A DNA stretch of 64,000 nt from Flaccisagitta enflata (GCA_965153355.1 OZ231128.1:21452001-21516000); one strand, 5' to 3'; positions 51,492-55,011 are shown, counted from the first letter of the stretch. Numbers and translations: made by a program. Notes: generated by a model not told the origin, from the sequence alone.

Positions 51492-51537
<46 letters not shown>

Positions 51538-51776
51538 CAAACACACACAGGCACACAGACAGACAGAGAACTGGGACAGACACACAGACAGAGAGATTAT
51601 TTAATTCATTCACTCACTCACTCATTCATTAATTCATTCATTCATTCATTCATTCATTCATTCATTCATTCATTCATTCATTCATTCATTCATTCAATCA
51701 TTCATCGTGTTATATCTACACACACACACAGACACACACACACACACACACACACAGACACAGACACACAGACACA

Positions 51777-51866
<90 letters not shown>

Positions 51867-54800
51867 CAAACACACACAGGCACACAGACAGACAGAGAAC
51901 TGGGACAGACACACAGACAGAGAGATTATTTAATTCATTCACTCACTCACTCATTCATTCATTCATTCATTCATTCATTCATTAATTCATTCATTCATTC
52001 ATTCATTCATTCATTCATTCATTCATTCATTCATTCAACCATTCATCGTGTTATATCCTCTCATCCAGGACATCGGAAGCAATCCTCCAAAGTGTTGATC
52101 TTGTCTCTTCCTTCTTCACTCTTGTCGTCGACAAGCCTTCGACCGGAAGTCGACGAGGGAGTGGATCTCAACTTGGCCGCCGACTTCAGAGCCAACTTCA
52201 GCGTCGACATCTTCGTCATCATCCGCAACGAAGAAGATGAGGAAGAGGAGGGAGGAGGAGGAGTGGGAAGAGGAAGAGAAGTTGATGGTGAAAAGTGGAT
52301 CAAGTCGATGGAGAGACTTTCCCTGATTGTAGGGAAAGGAAATAAAGATGGCAGAATTTTTGTGGGCGAATCCGAAGCTGCTGTCAAGCGCAAACTGATA
52401 AGGCAAATTTGTCAAGGTAAATGAGATGCAAGTTAAGATTGTTTCAGTTTAATTGCACCAAAGATTTTGTTTGACGTTGATTTTTTTCATGATTAAATTA
52501 ACAAAGAAAACAAAACAACTTTTTGTAGTTAAAGTCCCCGCGTTTCTTTGAGAGGCTTTGTCTGTCCATTGGTCTGTCTTTTAGTGGTTTTGTGAGGCTT
52601 GTGTTGAAAATGGACAATATTTGTGCCTCATGTAGCGATGAAATATCGAAACAGACCAGTTGTCTAATCGCGGACGCTTCGTTGTCCTCCCGGGGAATTT
52701 TAAGTTGCGGACACGCAACTCTATAAAAGGCTTTGACCCTTGGTCCGTCTGTCGATCCATCCATCAGTCCCAGTTATCAAGTCAAACAGAGGAAAAACGA
52801 GTTTTTTTAAAGATACTTTTTGGGCAGCGGCCCCAAAGGGCCGATGTCCTGTAGAACACAGGGGGGAATTTCCATACGTCCGTCCGTCCGTCCCCCCCCC
52901 CCGTTGGCCTCAAATTCTCTCTCCCAGCCCTCAAATTTGCCCTCCCAGCCCTCAATTCAGCCCTCCAGGCCTCAAATCAGCTTTCCAGGCTTCAAATCAG
53001 CCCCCCCCCACCTCAAATCTGCCTTCCAGACCTTCAATTAGCCCTCCAAGCATAAAATCAGCCCTCCATGGCTTAAATTTGCCCTCCAAATCTCAAATCG
53101 GCTCTCCAAGCCTTGATTCTGCCCTCCAGCCTTCAAATATGCCTTCAGCGGTCTATATCAGTCATCTAAGGCCTGAAATATGCCCCCTCAGGACGTATGG
53201 AAATTCCCCCCTGTGTTCTACAGGACATCGGTCCTTTGGGGCCGCTGCCCTGCTCTCACTCCACTTTTTCACTGGATCACTCCCAGCAGGGCATCGGGTA
53301 CCGCTGACCATGTGCGATCCTTGGATGACTAGTTGTGTATCATTGTGTGTGAGTTAGGGGTTGGGGTAGGGATGGGGGCTGGACGCCCCTGCCCACCTGT
53401 CCGCAACGATATTGTGACCCCACGTCACTTGTTTTCAACAACTTTACGACACTCAATTTTGCCCAAGTTTGCTCTATCCTGATAGATTCAAATGGGTCTT
53501 TAAAAGGCCGCTATGGAAGCCAATTTGTTTGTAACGGCATGCAAGATCTAAGGCCGTGGGATTGAGTTTGTTTGATAATTATAATTCCTTTCCACAGGTT
53601 TGAATGAGTGTTTAAAAGGCGACTATGGTTGCAAATACGGTTGCAATGACACTCTTGAGGGCGCCATTTGTTTGTGCGCTCCGAATCTCACCTTGCAAGA
53701 AGATGGTAGAACGTGCTCCGGTAAGAATTTATCCAATTTGCACCGGAAAAGACTTTACTGGACCTGCATATCTGCACGTATAACCAATGACAGGGCGCAC
53801 CTCGAAAAGTTGACGCTTGTGTTTTTAAGTATGGTCAATGAACACGAAAACTTATTCAGCTCTGTACAACTTTTTACCTCATTTGTTACCTCATTTCGGC
53901 TGTGTTTATGTTAATCAACTTTACGTTCACCGTCGAATTGCATGTACTTTCTCTTAAGATCTCTGTAAAGGCAGTTTCTCCTATAAACTGGGCCGGCCAA
54001 AATCAAGCGCCTGATTGAGTTAACATTGAAAAAAATAATATAATTTAATGATAGTTGCATCTATCAGCTTGAACTTTTGATTCTAGGCTCAGAATTTGAT
54101 ACTCTTTTAATTCATACTGAAAAAAATCCCTTAAAGTCTTAAACTGTGTTTAATTATATAAATTTTTATGAAAAACAGTGTGACATAAGTGTGACAAGGT
54201 GTTAACTCGATAGGACACTTTTTTAAAAATCAATATCACCGGCTAGAATTGACATGACGGTCTGAAATTTGGCATGTAACCTGGGTTATGTCTTTACTAA
54301 ATAGGGGGAAAATTTTTTTTTTCATCACGCTTAGAAATATGTTGTTTTGTGTATAGCATATTACTACATCAAAATTGAATATTTTATCATTTTTGACAAA
54401 TCAACTATGAGTGAACTTTTTCCATGGTAAATGACCACCGATCACCATGAAATTTTTTACGTTTCTTTAGGGATAGCAGTCATACAAAAATGACCCATAG
54501 TTGAATAGGCTTGACAATTTCTTGGTGCCTTTATCATAGTAGATATGAAGTGTGACACAAGTGTGACAGGGAAAATAGGCTTATTTGGCTCTACTTTTGG
54601 CAACCTAACCTATCAAAATCTTGACTATGAAGCTTGTATGTTGGACACTTGGTTCCAGGAGATGTACTAGAACAGTTATGATCATCAACAAAATAATTAA
54701 TGGGAGAAAACTGTGTTTATCTGTCTACCAAATCATGTTTTTCAGCTGGCCCACTTTATAGGAGAAATTGCCTAAAGTTGTTTCATTTTTGCACTAATGT

Positions 54801-55011
54801 TTGCAATAAACTGTTTTGGCGATCTGTCTCAGGTTCTAGTGGATACTGGATAGTGGATACTATGTCTTTTCAAATCTCACAAGCTAATAGCACCTCTTGT
54901 ACTTTTAACAGTCACCATCACACCACAAACAAGCAAGTGTTATGTTATCTCTTAGCTCGCACCGAACAGGGCGTGGAACCTGAAACTTGTCTGAAATCGA
55001 TCACTTTTTGA
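25913..55011 (+). CDS. IgGFc-binding/mucin/EGF secreted protein, gene span
   Basis: Spliced gene, 5' part not found. Exons: 25913-26029, 26401-26551, 32334-34649, 52069-52416, 53598-53720 and probably 54833-55011. Phases chain without a break (0, 1, 1, 1, 1). The first three exons carry IgGFc-binding-type sequence; the long third exon then becomes a Ser/Thr mucin region, followed by an unrecognised acidic domain and an EGF module. Such proteins are secreted mucus or matrix components in invertebrates; the ligand is unknown. N-terminal exons with the signal peptide must lie left of 25913 but I could not identify them. The 34650-52068 intron hosts a complete LTR retrotransposon in the same orientation. 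Confidence 0.75.
26030..26265 (+). repeat. (TTG)n microsatellite in intron
   Basis: More than 200 bp of TGT/TTG starting immediately inside the splice donor. Poly-Cys and poly-Leu frames across it are artefacts. Confidence 0.95.
26401..26551 (+). CDS. IgGFc-binding region, exon b
   Basis: Acceptor GCGATTACAG|ACG and donor CCGG|GTATGA, phase 0 to 1. It encodes [20 protein letters not shown], then GTPLS, then [17 protein letters not shown]. This is the IgGFc-binding pattern of 'N(x)hhxhhh...DGxxL(x)GxxL' followed by a beta strand. (GA)n follows 15-20 nt after the donor. Confidence 0.75.
26570..26662 (+). repeat. (GA)n microsatellite in intron
   Basis: About 90 bp of GA directly after the exon b donor. 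Confidence 0.95.
26670..27216 (-). repeat. TIR-minisatellite element, copy 6 (inverted, subtype A)
   Basis: Tail at the left (AAGTCATCCAAGGATCGC, GGTCAGCGGTGCCC), GGGCAGCAGCCCC at 26752. The interior array (26915-27145) has the 19-20-bp unit GAGGCTGGATTTGAGGCCT. Then (GGAC)n and GGGGCCGCTGCCC ending 27216. Confidence 0.8.
27217..27362. repeat. (GAAA)n microsatellite
   Basis: AAAG tetramers starting directly at the end of the preceding element. Confidence 0.95.
27413..30041. mobile_element. 2.6-kb palindromic hAT-type element
   Basis: Starts TAGGGCCAACGGTT and ends AACCGTTGGCCCTA. It is flanked by a perfect 8-bp direct repeat ATCATCAC (27405-27412 and 30042-30049). TAGGG fits the hAT terminal rule YARNG, and 8 bp is the hAT target size. 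The two halves are inverted copies along about 1.3 kb each, centred near 28730 (AAGGGTATGTTAAAATGA against TTTGACATACCCTT). Each arm contains repeats of CTAACCAGTGGTGCAATC. No transposase frame, so non-autonomous. Confidence 0.85.
30108..30256 (+). mobile_element. Covarying-hairpin element H7 (GATGCG subtype)
   Basis: Hairpin GATGCG-TCAT-CGCATC, CTCTATAAGAGGGTCTGTCC, (CGTC)n. Then GATGACGCATCTAATTGCCC at the right, where ATGACGCATC is the reverse complement of the left GATGCGTCAT. Ends GCCTGGGCTTGTTT. Confidence 0.75.
30299..30340 (+). other. Perfect 9-bp hairpin
   Basis: GGGCTCGCT and AGCGAGCCC flank a short loop (TCGTAGCGCGACAGAAAACC). No terminator or RNA family is implied; structure only. 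Confidence 0.4.
30360..31092. other. Unassigned stretch inside the IgGFc gene intron
   Basis: A 98-codon frame at 30673-30969 has no recognisable domain or flanking splice sites. Confidence 0.4.
31093..31205. repeat. (GA)n followed by (GAA)n
   Basis: Simple repeats; poly-Arg/Glu and poly-Glu frames are artefacts. Confidence 0.95.
31568..31967 (+). mobile_element. Covarying-hairpin element H8 with AGTCTTTT array
   Basis: Hairpin AGTCGCG-TGCA-CGCGACT at 31568, (GTCTGTC/GGTC)n, then an 8-bp array AGTCTTTT (about 31708-31925). The right end GCATGCGACTGTAAGTTGTT leads to GGCCTTGTTT. Confidence 0.75.
31968..32245 (+). repeat. TIR-minisatellite relic, copy 7
   Basis: The left terminus is missing. 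A short GGCTGGGATTTGGGCCTCAA-like array, CATTGGTCACCGACCCC, GGGGCCGCTGCG, and subtype B tail GGTACCGCTGACCATCTAAC with TTTTGCGACTATT. Confidence 0.65.
32334..34649 (+). CDS. IgGFc-binding C-terminal part plus mucin region (large exon)
   Basis: Acceptor TTATCAATTAG|GAC after a C/T-rich tract; donor TGGG|GTAAGA; phase 1 to 1; 771 codons. It opens with [20 protein letters not shown] then [11 protein letters not shown], the end of an IgGFc-binding region ('hxxxAxFGhhVYGF...SYGYPxG'), then two Cys (DCQPDC). From about 32480 it is Ser/Thr/Pro-rich: about nine heptad repeats SQQATTA (32680-32870), SQPITxxSQPVT repeats, and a 12-bp GCATCCACGGCC array (33796-33900, STAASTAA). This is a dense O-glycosylation substrate. 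From about 34425 a structured acidic end follows ([15 protein letters not shown], then Glu/Asp-rich helices). (GA)n begins 15 nt past the donor. Confidence 0.8.
34664..34750 (+). repeat. (GA)n(CA)n microsatellite, retrotransposon target
   Basis: (GA)n to 34730, then (CA)n up to 34750, where the LTR begins. The (CA)n resumes right after the 3' LTR, so the element landed inside the CA tract. Confidence 0.95.
34989..35100 (+). promoter_or_regulatory. LTR promoter, leader and polyA signal
   Basis: TATAAAAG at 34989-34996 predicts initiation near 35019. ATTAAA at 35095-35100 lies about 75 nt downstream of that point, suitable for 3' processing in the 3' LTR copy (51349-51354). This gives an R region of roughly 100 nt. 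Start and cleavage points are inferred. Confidence 0.65.
35061..35068 (+). promoter_or_regulatory. Splice donor that splits the gag start codon
   Basis: The LTR reads CACCAAAAT|GTAAGT. The donor hexamer GTAAGT is a perfect consensus. The exon ends in AT (35061-35062) and the next exon (35975) starts with G, so splicing creates the ATG in the context CACCAAAATG. Unspliced RNA reads ATG TAA, a start followed at once by a stop. Confidence 0.75.
35061..39989 (+). CDS. gag: gag, spliced (four exons, 757 codons)
   Basis: Proposed exons 35061-35062, 35975-36214, 36264-36581 and 38276-39989. The sum is 2274 nt, exactly 758 codons with the TGA stop. All joins keep frame, and an in-frame TGA (35967) sits just upstream of the second exon, so splicing is required. 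Acceptor GATATAG|G; 49-bp intron TAAG|GTATGA...GATCAG|G; third donor AAAAG|GTGTGA, acceptor ATATTCAG|G. Protein order: N-terminal helices; a long coiled coil ([20 protein letters not shown] and [20 protein letters not shown]); Ala/Gly stretch; RGG-like repeat [14 protein letters not shown] (38815-38990), often RNA-binding; an acidic patch; a helical capsid-like region (39100-39640) with [20 protein letters not shown]; CCHC knuckle [14 protein letters not shown] (about 39742-39783) and a second Cys/His cluster CKFCX8HX4C. The coiled-coil and RGG additions make it longer than typical Ty3 Gag. Splicing is inferred from sequence, not from transcripts. Confidence 0.75.
35239..35974 (+). other. Element leader, first gag intron (rest of)
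   Basis: Intron 35063-35974 continues here. There is no canonical TGG primer-binding site directly after the LTR. A short array of ATCTGGATTT/AGATCT words lies at about 35714-35860. Confidence 0.6.
35975..36214 (+). CDS. gag: gag exon 2
   Basis: 240 bp after acceptor GATTGATATAG; ends CTAAG|GTATGA. It completes the ATG with its first base and encodes the N-terminal helical region. A second weak AG (TTTTGCAG, about 36098) inside it is not needed for an open frame. Confidence 0.7.
36264..36581 (+). CDS. gag: gag exon 3 (coiled coil)
   Basis: 318 bp. The upstream intron (36215-36263) is only 49 bp and not a multiple of three; reading through it hits TGA at 36243. Encodes a Glu/Arg/Asn-rich heptad region continuing across the next junction into [11 protein letters not shown]. 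Confidence 0.75.
36582..38275 (+). other. gag intron 3 with ATTC microsatellite
   Basis: 1.69-kb intron. The first kilobase is T-rich with recurrent TTGTTGGATTTT words; a GC-richer patch lies at 37400-37650. (ATTC)n with GTTCATT variants fills 37650-38213, ending about 60 nt before the acceptor. A long frame reading FIHSFIHS is this repeat. Confidence 0.7.
38276..39989 (+). CDS. gag: gag exon 4 (RGG region, capsid-like, zinc knuckles)
   Basis: 1714 bp, containing most of Gag; its features are given in the gag entry. It ends with TGA at 39987-39989 and the same frame stays open to 45573. Confidence 0.85.
39987..40027 (+). promoter_or_regulatory. Predicted stop-codon readthrough signal between gag and pol
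   Basis: The gag stop is TGA followed by CTAG. UGA-CUA(G) is an established high-readthrough context (alphavirus nsP3/nsP4 type; human LDHB and MDH1 extensions). No frameshift is needed because gag and pol share a frame. Nine nt downstream GGGAT (39996-40000) can pair with ATCCC (40023-40027), a possible stimulatory stem. Confidence 0.75.
39990..45575 (+). CDS. pol: pol: protease, RT, RNase H, integrase (1861 codons)
   Basis: Expressed by readthrough from Gag, about 2619 residues together. Protease near 40335-40640 has LDGGSD in place of the usual D(T/S)G, with a good C-terminal [12 protein letters not shown] motif. RT (about 41430-42250) has [35 protein letters not shown] and catalytic YIDDY (41925-41939), then FLGYAVS. 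RNase [30 protein letters not shown]. Integrase: HHCC with HLDYGH...CRGC (about 44530-44650); catalytic D at 44730, D at 44904 and E at 45009 (spacing D57D, D34E). Between RNase H and integrase is an unusual ~580-residue spacer with a Cys cluster ([14 protein letters not shown]) and six ~23-residue Ala/Glu repeats. Order and motifs place it in Ty3/gypsy, in a divergent branch. A donor at 45486 may replace the last 29 residues by the SGNH domain. Confidence 0.92.
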   Translation, partial: LDGITGNEGGGIPVKVIGIGERENDIEMRLRKETPVEGGGSPQGEDLGVGEKGESPLDMGELVDGNCENDRVHVLTKEELDEIGREEGVTFDQGRATPLFLVGRVETGQGQKKFAMELDGGSDRCLCPLSLAKQLGLEVKRFQKDKDIMGVGGTKIYCTHYTVLRLWFKTKGGKRVKMTLLAYLLDTDIPVLLGNDALGKLGAVISYDTSTLLVGGNEIELCNSRVDLKRIMTERTDFVYVQARDECIIPGNGCQLVDVVLTENVEGTLALVGYEDEHRFPLSTVWEERGEEGLQMIVINKKKLPLTIKRGERIGFVACQNESVCLVRLNEVIEDIKEKGGEKAYKVGVGEEVGCEIPDRRRLTPGELDHFFEKGATVKPLEGEIKELGKIGELEHIDRAKEREKHKKSKMWEDKDEFLSLFKWDDMVKELEEDLGLQGAVKYTEEWKEMFWAYRSIFWNGLWSMWGKAKVPDFEIEVIPGTGPKIDKFRRLSPEKAEVLRKYVEDMMEGGVIERCANNSSSYICNPLILGQLKRYPDGPKMAYRFCLDARAQNSVVKTVTCKLRLMDELLEECSNKGKFFVSFDMCNYYHQISLGPSSRDLTAFYNNNLGVYRFTTPQQGGKNSPNFAQALSDHVTDHCNEVVSYIDDYLSYSLSLEGLKDNTEGLLAAFSHFNLLVGPKKTQLPRKKINFLGYAVSYKSMIRIASNKVTDLRNIPSPKTKDELRSILGLLSWYAGRANLKDPMKSLRDVARAGVVFSWSDQNEADLREALSVLLCPVSGCLRPPKEATREEFFCCWTDSAKSGQGGLLGQFQRVSEREVREEGLDPSTRRLYLIQYYSKVVPDRDSLLPMCILELQALYLCLRKWRHYLQTSVPTVCFVDSRIVSFWCSMEIVSERVARWLIYVSEFAVEVRFVPSSMEQADLLSRLNKNDVEEQKNMEYNPLGRLKIYNSMGIELGVDKLFSQEKRDFLNKWFLENKRGVLASIPSKTGCQRGPPHISPDRLGMADIGETAPSSAVGADEGASLCANWSIGQLGPGPVSSALQHTGTGRLNGRQTINGSTGLPSGGAVEALKGCPMPPNYKKGEGVRLGNESGPWVRNVEKKNKDLSQLGLVNIHDEKDMVRLAKEGELSIIEPEFAYLGKETRSKETGYKNKPVAMRKAARRRRKERRKENRLMKGVIGTKDVCHSCNCGGWLNGESSSHCSCCCFLLAGIRDAVERREDCGVMMANDDVAFSPVSGMGTKTTAMLNPKAEEAIASTMEESEAMEEEESRPAVADAMRSEAVEEEGSRAAVADAMRPEAIEEASRATVAFARRPEAVEEDESRAAVADATRPEAEEEEASRTAVAVASSPEADGAETAPEAMVRSLSSPEAADVEMAPEAKAAPNDDDDRACRLTTLEMEEGKEELPMEDEYESFELPLVKAEEIEKIKMGQNDMMGDKIMKWLTGVESLPDKTECLNYDNQMWSVIRHISLYKVNSQGILFRLFISSEGEVSPLVFLGKEAMVEKINDVHLDYGHMSGKRVFYKISERWFTPGLYNMVVYELAKCRGCTRYNVKKTVKGKNSFLLSTQSGRWTQMDYLGPLPSSRSYRYILGMVDSYDKSLTAIPTKSTGADELCEVLAKHFGENGIPEYIMIDGTCVSFRGLDKRLLDGLKVGIVRSNHRSQAQGFIERKWRDLLITILKLLDGDDYLERWSDVVGRACYVLNNLPNVALGGLSSNELVLRKAPRFLSTLSPIEPPESGGRKIKEGFVQLNRIHESIKRATFMQILKNKAYYYPTEALVEGAIVFRKRMQFARNMSPKLQSKITEAYLVKRRIGTSMYLCTNIITNVSKLLPLDQLVRCRLNLTDARELMRKMAE
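43740..44160 (+). repeat. Coding minisatellite in pol (Ala/Glu repeats)
   Basis: About six units of roughly 70 bp with the pattern E-A-(M/V)-E-E-E-(x)-S-R-A-A-V-A-D-A-(M/T)-R-P. Rich in GCG and CGG codons, unlike the AT-leaning codon use of RT and integrase on either side. It probably expanded in place. Confidence 0.85.
45486..45675 (+). other. Candidate in-frame intron joining pol to the SGNH domain
   Basis: Donor AAAT|GTAAGC at 45486 is phase 0 in pol. The acceptor, with tract TTTTTCTCCTTTTCAG ending at 45675, opens phase 0 in the SGNH frame. Removing 190 bp deletes the pol stop codon (45573-45575). Inferred from sequence only. Confidence 0.5.
45676..46344 (+). CDS. SGNH-hydrolase-like domain (3' ORF of the retrotransposon)
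   Basis: 222 codons after a consensus splice acceptor, with no good ATG at its own start, so it is probably an exon. Motifs of the SGNH/GDSL esterase family in order: block [11 protein letters not shown] (catalytic Ser), Gly of block II in SGGGVRHV, block III AIGGND (oxyanion Asn), and block V as ENVHLNARG, where the usual DxxH reads ExxH. Family members hydrolyse esters of lipids or carbohydrates, and an SGNH-type esterase is known in ORF1 of CR1-like LINEs. The Asp-to-Glu change may weaken catalysis, or the domain may now bind rather than cleave. It sits where retroviruses keep env. Candidate donors: 45486 in pol (fusion), or an upstream donor giving a separate protein. Confidence 0.8.
   Translation: MPRNLHGKRVNRWLNDKFTYLIIGDSHVSRLSQKMMKNGVDTISVSGGGVRHVREIMEILQYGLGRYSAIMLAIGGNDLCRGMKPAVLVEKISEIVRLICEKNPGCIAVTTPVIPRIPDKRELVKSGEWFLQLVTDYDNLMVKAGYWHHNWCTDLFVAEDKDKVTLPRLELYEGENVHLNARGVALYWELFKFCLDSVNFLNWSERKRFPVGDGFRSVFWSF
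46345..47813. other. 3' non-coding part of the element
   Basis: No sense gene. AATAAA (about 46470) could end short sense RNAs. The minus strand may hold the last exon(s) of the antisense gene: acceptor TTTAATAG just right of 47252 leads to a short phase-compatible frame ending TAA, but this is weak. A 15-17-bp A tract lies near 47550. Confidence 0.4.
47814..48059 (-). CDS. Antisense gene exon 4 (Cys cluster, Thr-rich tail)
   Basis: 246 bp open for 82 codons in phase 1, higher in GC than the introns around it, bounded by TTTCTACAG and G|GTAAGG. Confidence 0.55.
47814..49133 (-). CDS. Antisense spliced membrane-protein gene in the retrotransposon
   Basis: Minus-strand exons: ATG at 49133-49131 exactly before donor GTAAGTAC; 48804-48738; 48531-48421; 48059-47814; last exon unknown. 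Acceptors CATTCCTTAG, TTCTATTCTACAG and GTCTTTCTACAG; donors GCAG|GTAGCT, GGAG|GTAAGA and ACTG|GTAAGG. Phases 0, 1, 1, 1 join without a stop, giving about 142 residues before the open end. The 37-residue third exon includes a strong transmembrane helix ([16 protein letters not shown], residues about 43-58) followed by an Arg. The next exon has a Cys cluster ([15 protein letters not shown]) and a Thr/Ser/Arg-rich tail. No family recognised. Function could be a spliced accessory or membrane protein; the start is the least certain point. Found by splice logic only. Confidence 0.55.
48060..48420 (-). other. Antisense gene intron 3 with ATTC-like repeats
   Basis: Contains short ATTC/TTCA runs (plus strand, about 48175-48190, 48296-48312, 48368-48375), the same motif as in the sense gag intron. 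Confidence 0.5.
48421..48531 (-). CDS. Antisense gene exon 3 (transmembrane)
   Basis: 111 bp, phase 1 to 1, with strong splice sites on both sides (TTCTACAG|G and GAG|GTAAGA). Encodes [15 protein letters not shown] and then a 16-residue hydrophobic helix. Confidence 0.6.
48738..48804 (-). CDS. Antisense gene exon 2
   Basis: 67 bp, phase 0 in and phase 1 out, encoding [18 protein letters not shown] plus four residues. The other two frames contain stops, which favours this reading. Confidence 0.5.
49134..49863 (-). other. Leader region of the antisense gene, with E-box hairpin
   Basis: Leader exon content up to about 49380. Perfect inverted repeat CCAGACACG (49406-49414)/CGTGTCTGG (49428-49436), which contains CACGTG. 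A minus-strand AATAAA at 49555-49550 could end transcripts of the ORF at 49864-50364. Confidence 0.45.
49864..50364 (-). CDS. Antisense 166-aa signal-peptide/transmembrane protein
   Basis: Single minus-strand ORF starting at ATG 50364 (context CAATATGGCT). It begins [20 protein letters not shown], a textbook signal peptide. Then an ectodomain of about 80 residues with two Cys (43, 55), three N-glycosylation sequons (NNT, NTT, NFT) and a Thr/Val-rich stretch. A transmembrane helix follows at about 102-124 ([21 protein letters not shown]), then a ~42-residue tail. The layout is type I, like a small envelope glycoprotein, but on the opposite strand from gag-pol and without a furin site or fusion peptide that I can see. 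No family recognised. A TATA box and CCAAT boxes lie directly upstream on the same strand. Confidence 0.75.
   Translation of the reverse strand: MASLASLSLLILCIIFACSLNPDGVPTRAPPMPRPTAFLRLKCRGQASSYYSPACLKYYAILNNTTVRPTTTAVVNFTTTLTSITVNPTVIHVKMSTGTPAWLTTTLSLLSIISSIYGGLVAYYKYILHHSTASSFRLGLNSGRSGRLESEASSVPVQLETISPEA
50484..50613 (-). promoter_or_regulatory. Internal antisense promoter (TATA + three CCAAT boxes)
   Basis: On the minus strand TATAAAAA (50491-50484) lies about 120 nt before the ATG at 50364, predicting initiation near 50460. CCAAT occurs three times upstream on that strand (plus-strand ATTGG near 50548, 50577 and 50609). This spacing is classical for a polymerase II promoter. Confidence 0.6.
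50993..51004 (+). other. Polypurine tract
   Basis: AGAGGAAGGAGA directly abuts the 3' LTR, the site expected to prime plus-strand DNA synthesis. Confidence 0.85.
51005..51492 (+). repeat. 3' LTR
   Basis: 488 bp, identical to the 5' LTR except A at 51396 (G at 35142). TATAAAAG at 51243-51250, split-ATG splice donor at 51315-51317 and ATTAAA at 51349-51354. The splice donor could capture the downstream host exon at 52069. Confidence 0.97.
51493..52055. repeat. (CA)n / (ATTC)n composite, duplicated
   Basis: A block of (CA)n, GGCAAACACACACAGGCACA, GAGAACTGGGACAGAC, then (ATTC)n and ending ATTCATCGTGTTATAT occurs twice (about 51493-51717 and 51777-52056). Poly-His/Thr and FIHSFIHS frames are artefacts. 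Confidence 0.9.
52069..52416 (+). CDS. IgGFc/mucin gene, acidic domain exon
   Basis: Acceptor CTCTCATCCAG|GA, donor CAAG|GTAAAT, phase 1 to 1, 116 codons. Encodes [17 protein letters not shown], a hydrophobic strand ([13 protein letters not shown]), an acidic/Gly low-complexity loop and a basic end ([13 protein letters not shown]). No recognised family; possibly a SEA-like or wall-proximal domain. It directly precedes the EGF module. Confidence 0.65.
52417..52702. other. Intron with a decayed hairpin element
   Basis: TAGTTAAAGTCCCCGCGTTTC then GAGAGGCTTTGTCTGTCC near 52527 looks like a worn left end of the hairpin family. Confidence 0.4.
52703..53433 (+). mobile_element. Covarying-hairpin element H9, host of a nested element
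   Basis: Left end AGTTGCG-GACA-CGCAACT then CTATAAAAGGCTTTGACC near 52703. Right end CCCCTGCCCACCTGTCCGCAACGA with GTGACCCCACGTCACTTGTT at 53389-53433. Between them lies a complete TIR-minisatellite element (52822-53332). Confidence 0.75.
52822..53332 (+). repeat. TIR-minisatellite element, copy 8 (subtype A), nested
   Basis: GGGCAGCGGCCCC(A)AAGGGCCGATGTCCTGT at 52822, ACACAGGGGGGAATTTCC, (CGTC)n, a CCCTCCAGGCCTCAAATCAG-like array, inverted right end ending GGGGCCGCTGCCC at 53250, then the tail to ATCCTTGGATGACTAGTT. Confidence 0.85.
53598..53720 (+). CDS. EGF-like module exon
   Basis: Acceptor CCTTTCCACAG|GT, donor CCG|GTAAGA, phase 1-1, 41 codons, the typical EGF exon. Six cysteines in the order NEC...YGCKYGC...AICLC...GRTC, matching the C1-C3, C2-C4, C5-C6 pattern of cEGF/complement-type EGF (the 'GDYGC' and 'LxxDGRTC' signatures). 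Extracellular. Confidence 0.85.
53721..54832. other. Intron with a palindromic MITE
   Basis: Inverted ends: AGGCAGTTTCTCCTATAAAC from 53969 and GTTTATAG-like TTTATAGGAGAAATTGCCT ending near 54773 delimit a roughly 805-bp element. Repeats of AAGTGTGACA occur inside both halves. Confidence 0.6.
54833..55011 (+). CDS. Probable last exon of the IgGFc/mucin/EGF gene
   Basis: Acceptor GATCTGTCTCAG|GT continues phase 1 from the EGF exon. 59 codons to TGA at 55009. It encodes [20 protein letters not shown] and then three further Cys; no membrane anchor, so the protein would be secreted. ATTAAA lies about 70 nt downstream. The stop and phase fit, but no family supports it. Confidence 0.45.

Larger units (their letters stand above)
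34751..51492 (+). mobile_element. Complete 16.7-kb Ty3/gypsy-like LTR retrotransposon
   Basis: Two 488-bp LTRs (34751-35238, 51005-51492), each TGTC...GACA, differ at one position that I can see (G at 35142, A at 51396), so insertion is recent. The flanks on both sides are ACAC repeat, compatible with a 4- or 6-bp target duplication that cannot be proved inside (CA)n. A polypurine tract precedes the 3' LTR. Domain order is Gag zinc knuckle, protease, RT, RNase H, integrase (Ty3/gypsy order), followed by an SGNH-like domain and minus-strand genes. All main frames are open. At 16.7 kb it is about three times the usual 5-6 kb. Parts differ in composition: GC-rich gag and integrase spacer, AT-rich introns. 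Confidence 0.95.

Noticed and set aside
51478-51985. THTHTH and CVCVCV frames
   Set aside because: (CA)n microsatellite.
54740-55011. Acceptor at 54739 for a longer last exon of the EGF gene
   Set aside because: It lies in the right terminal repeat of a MITE; the acceptor at 54832 is stronger and uses the same frame.
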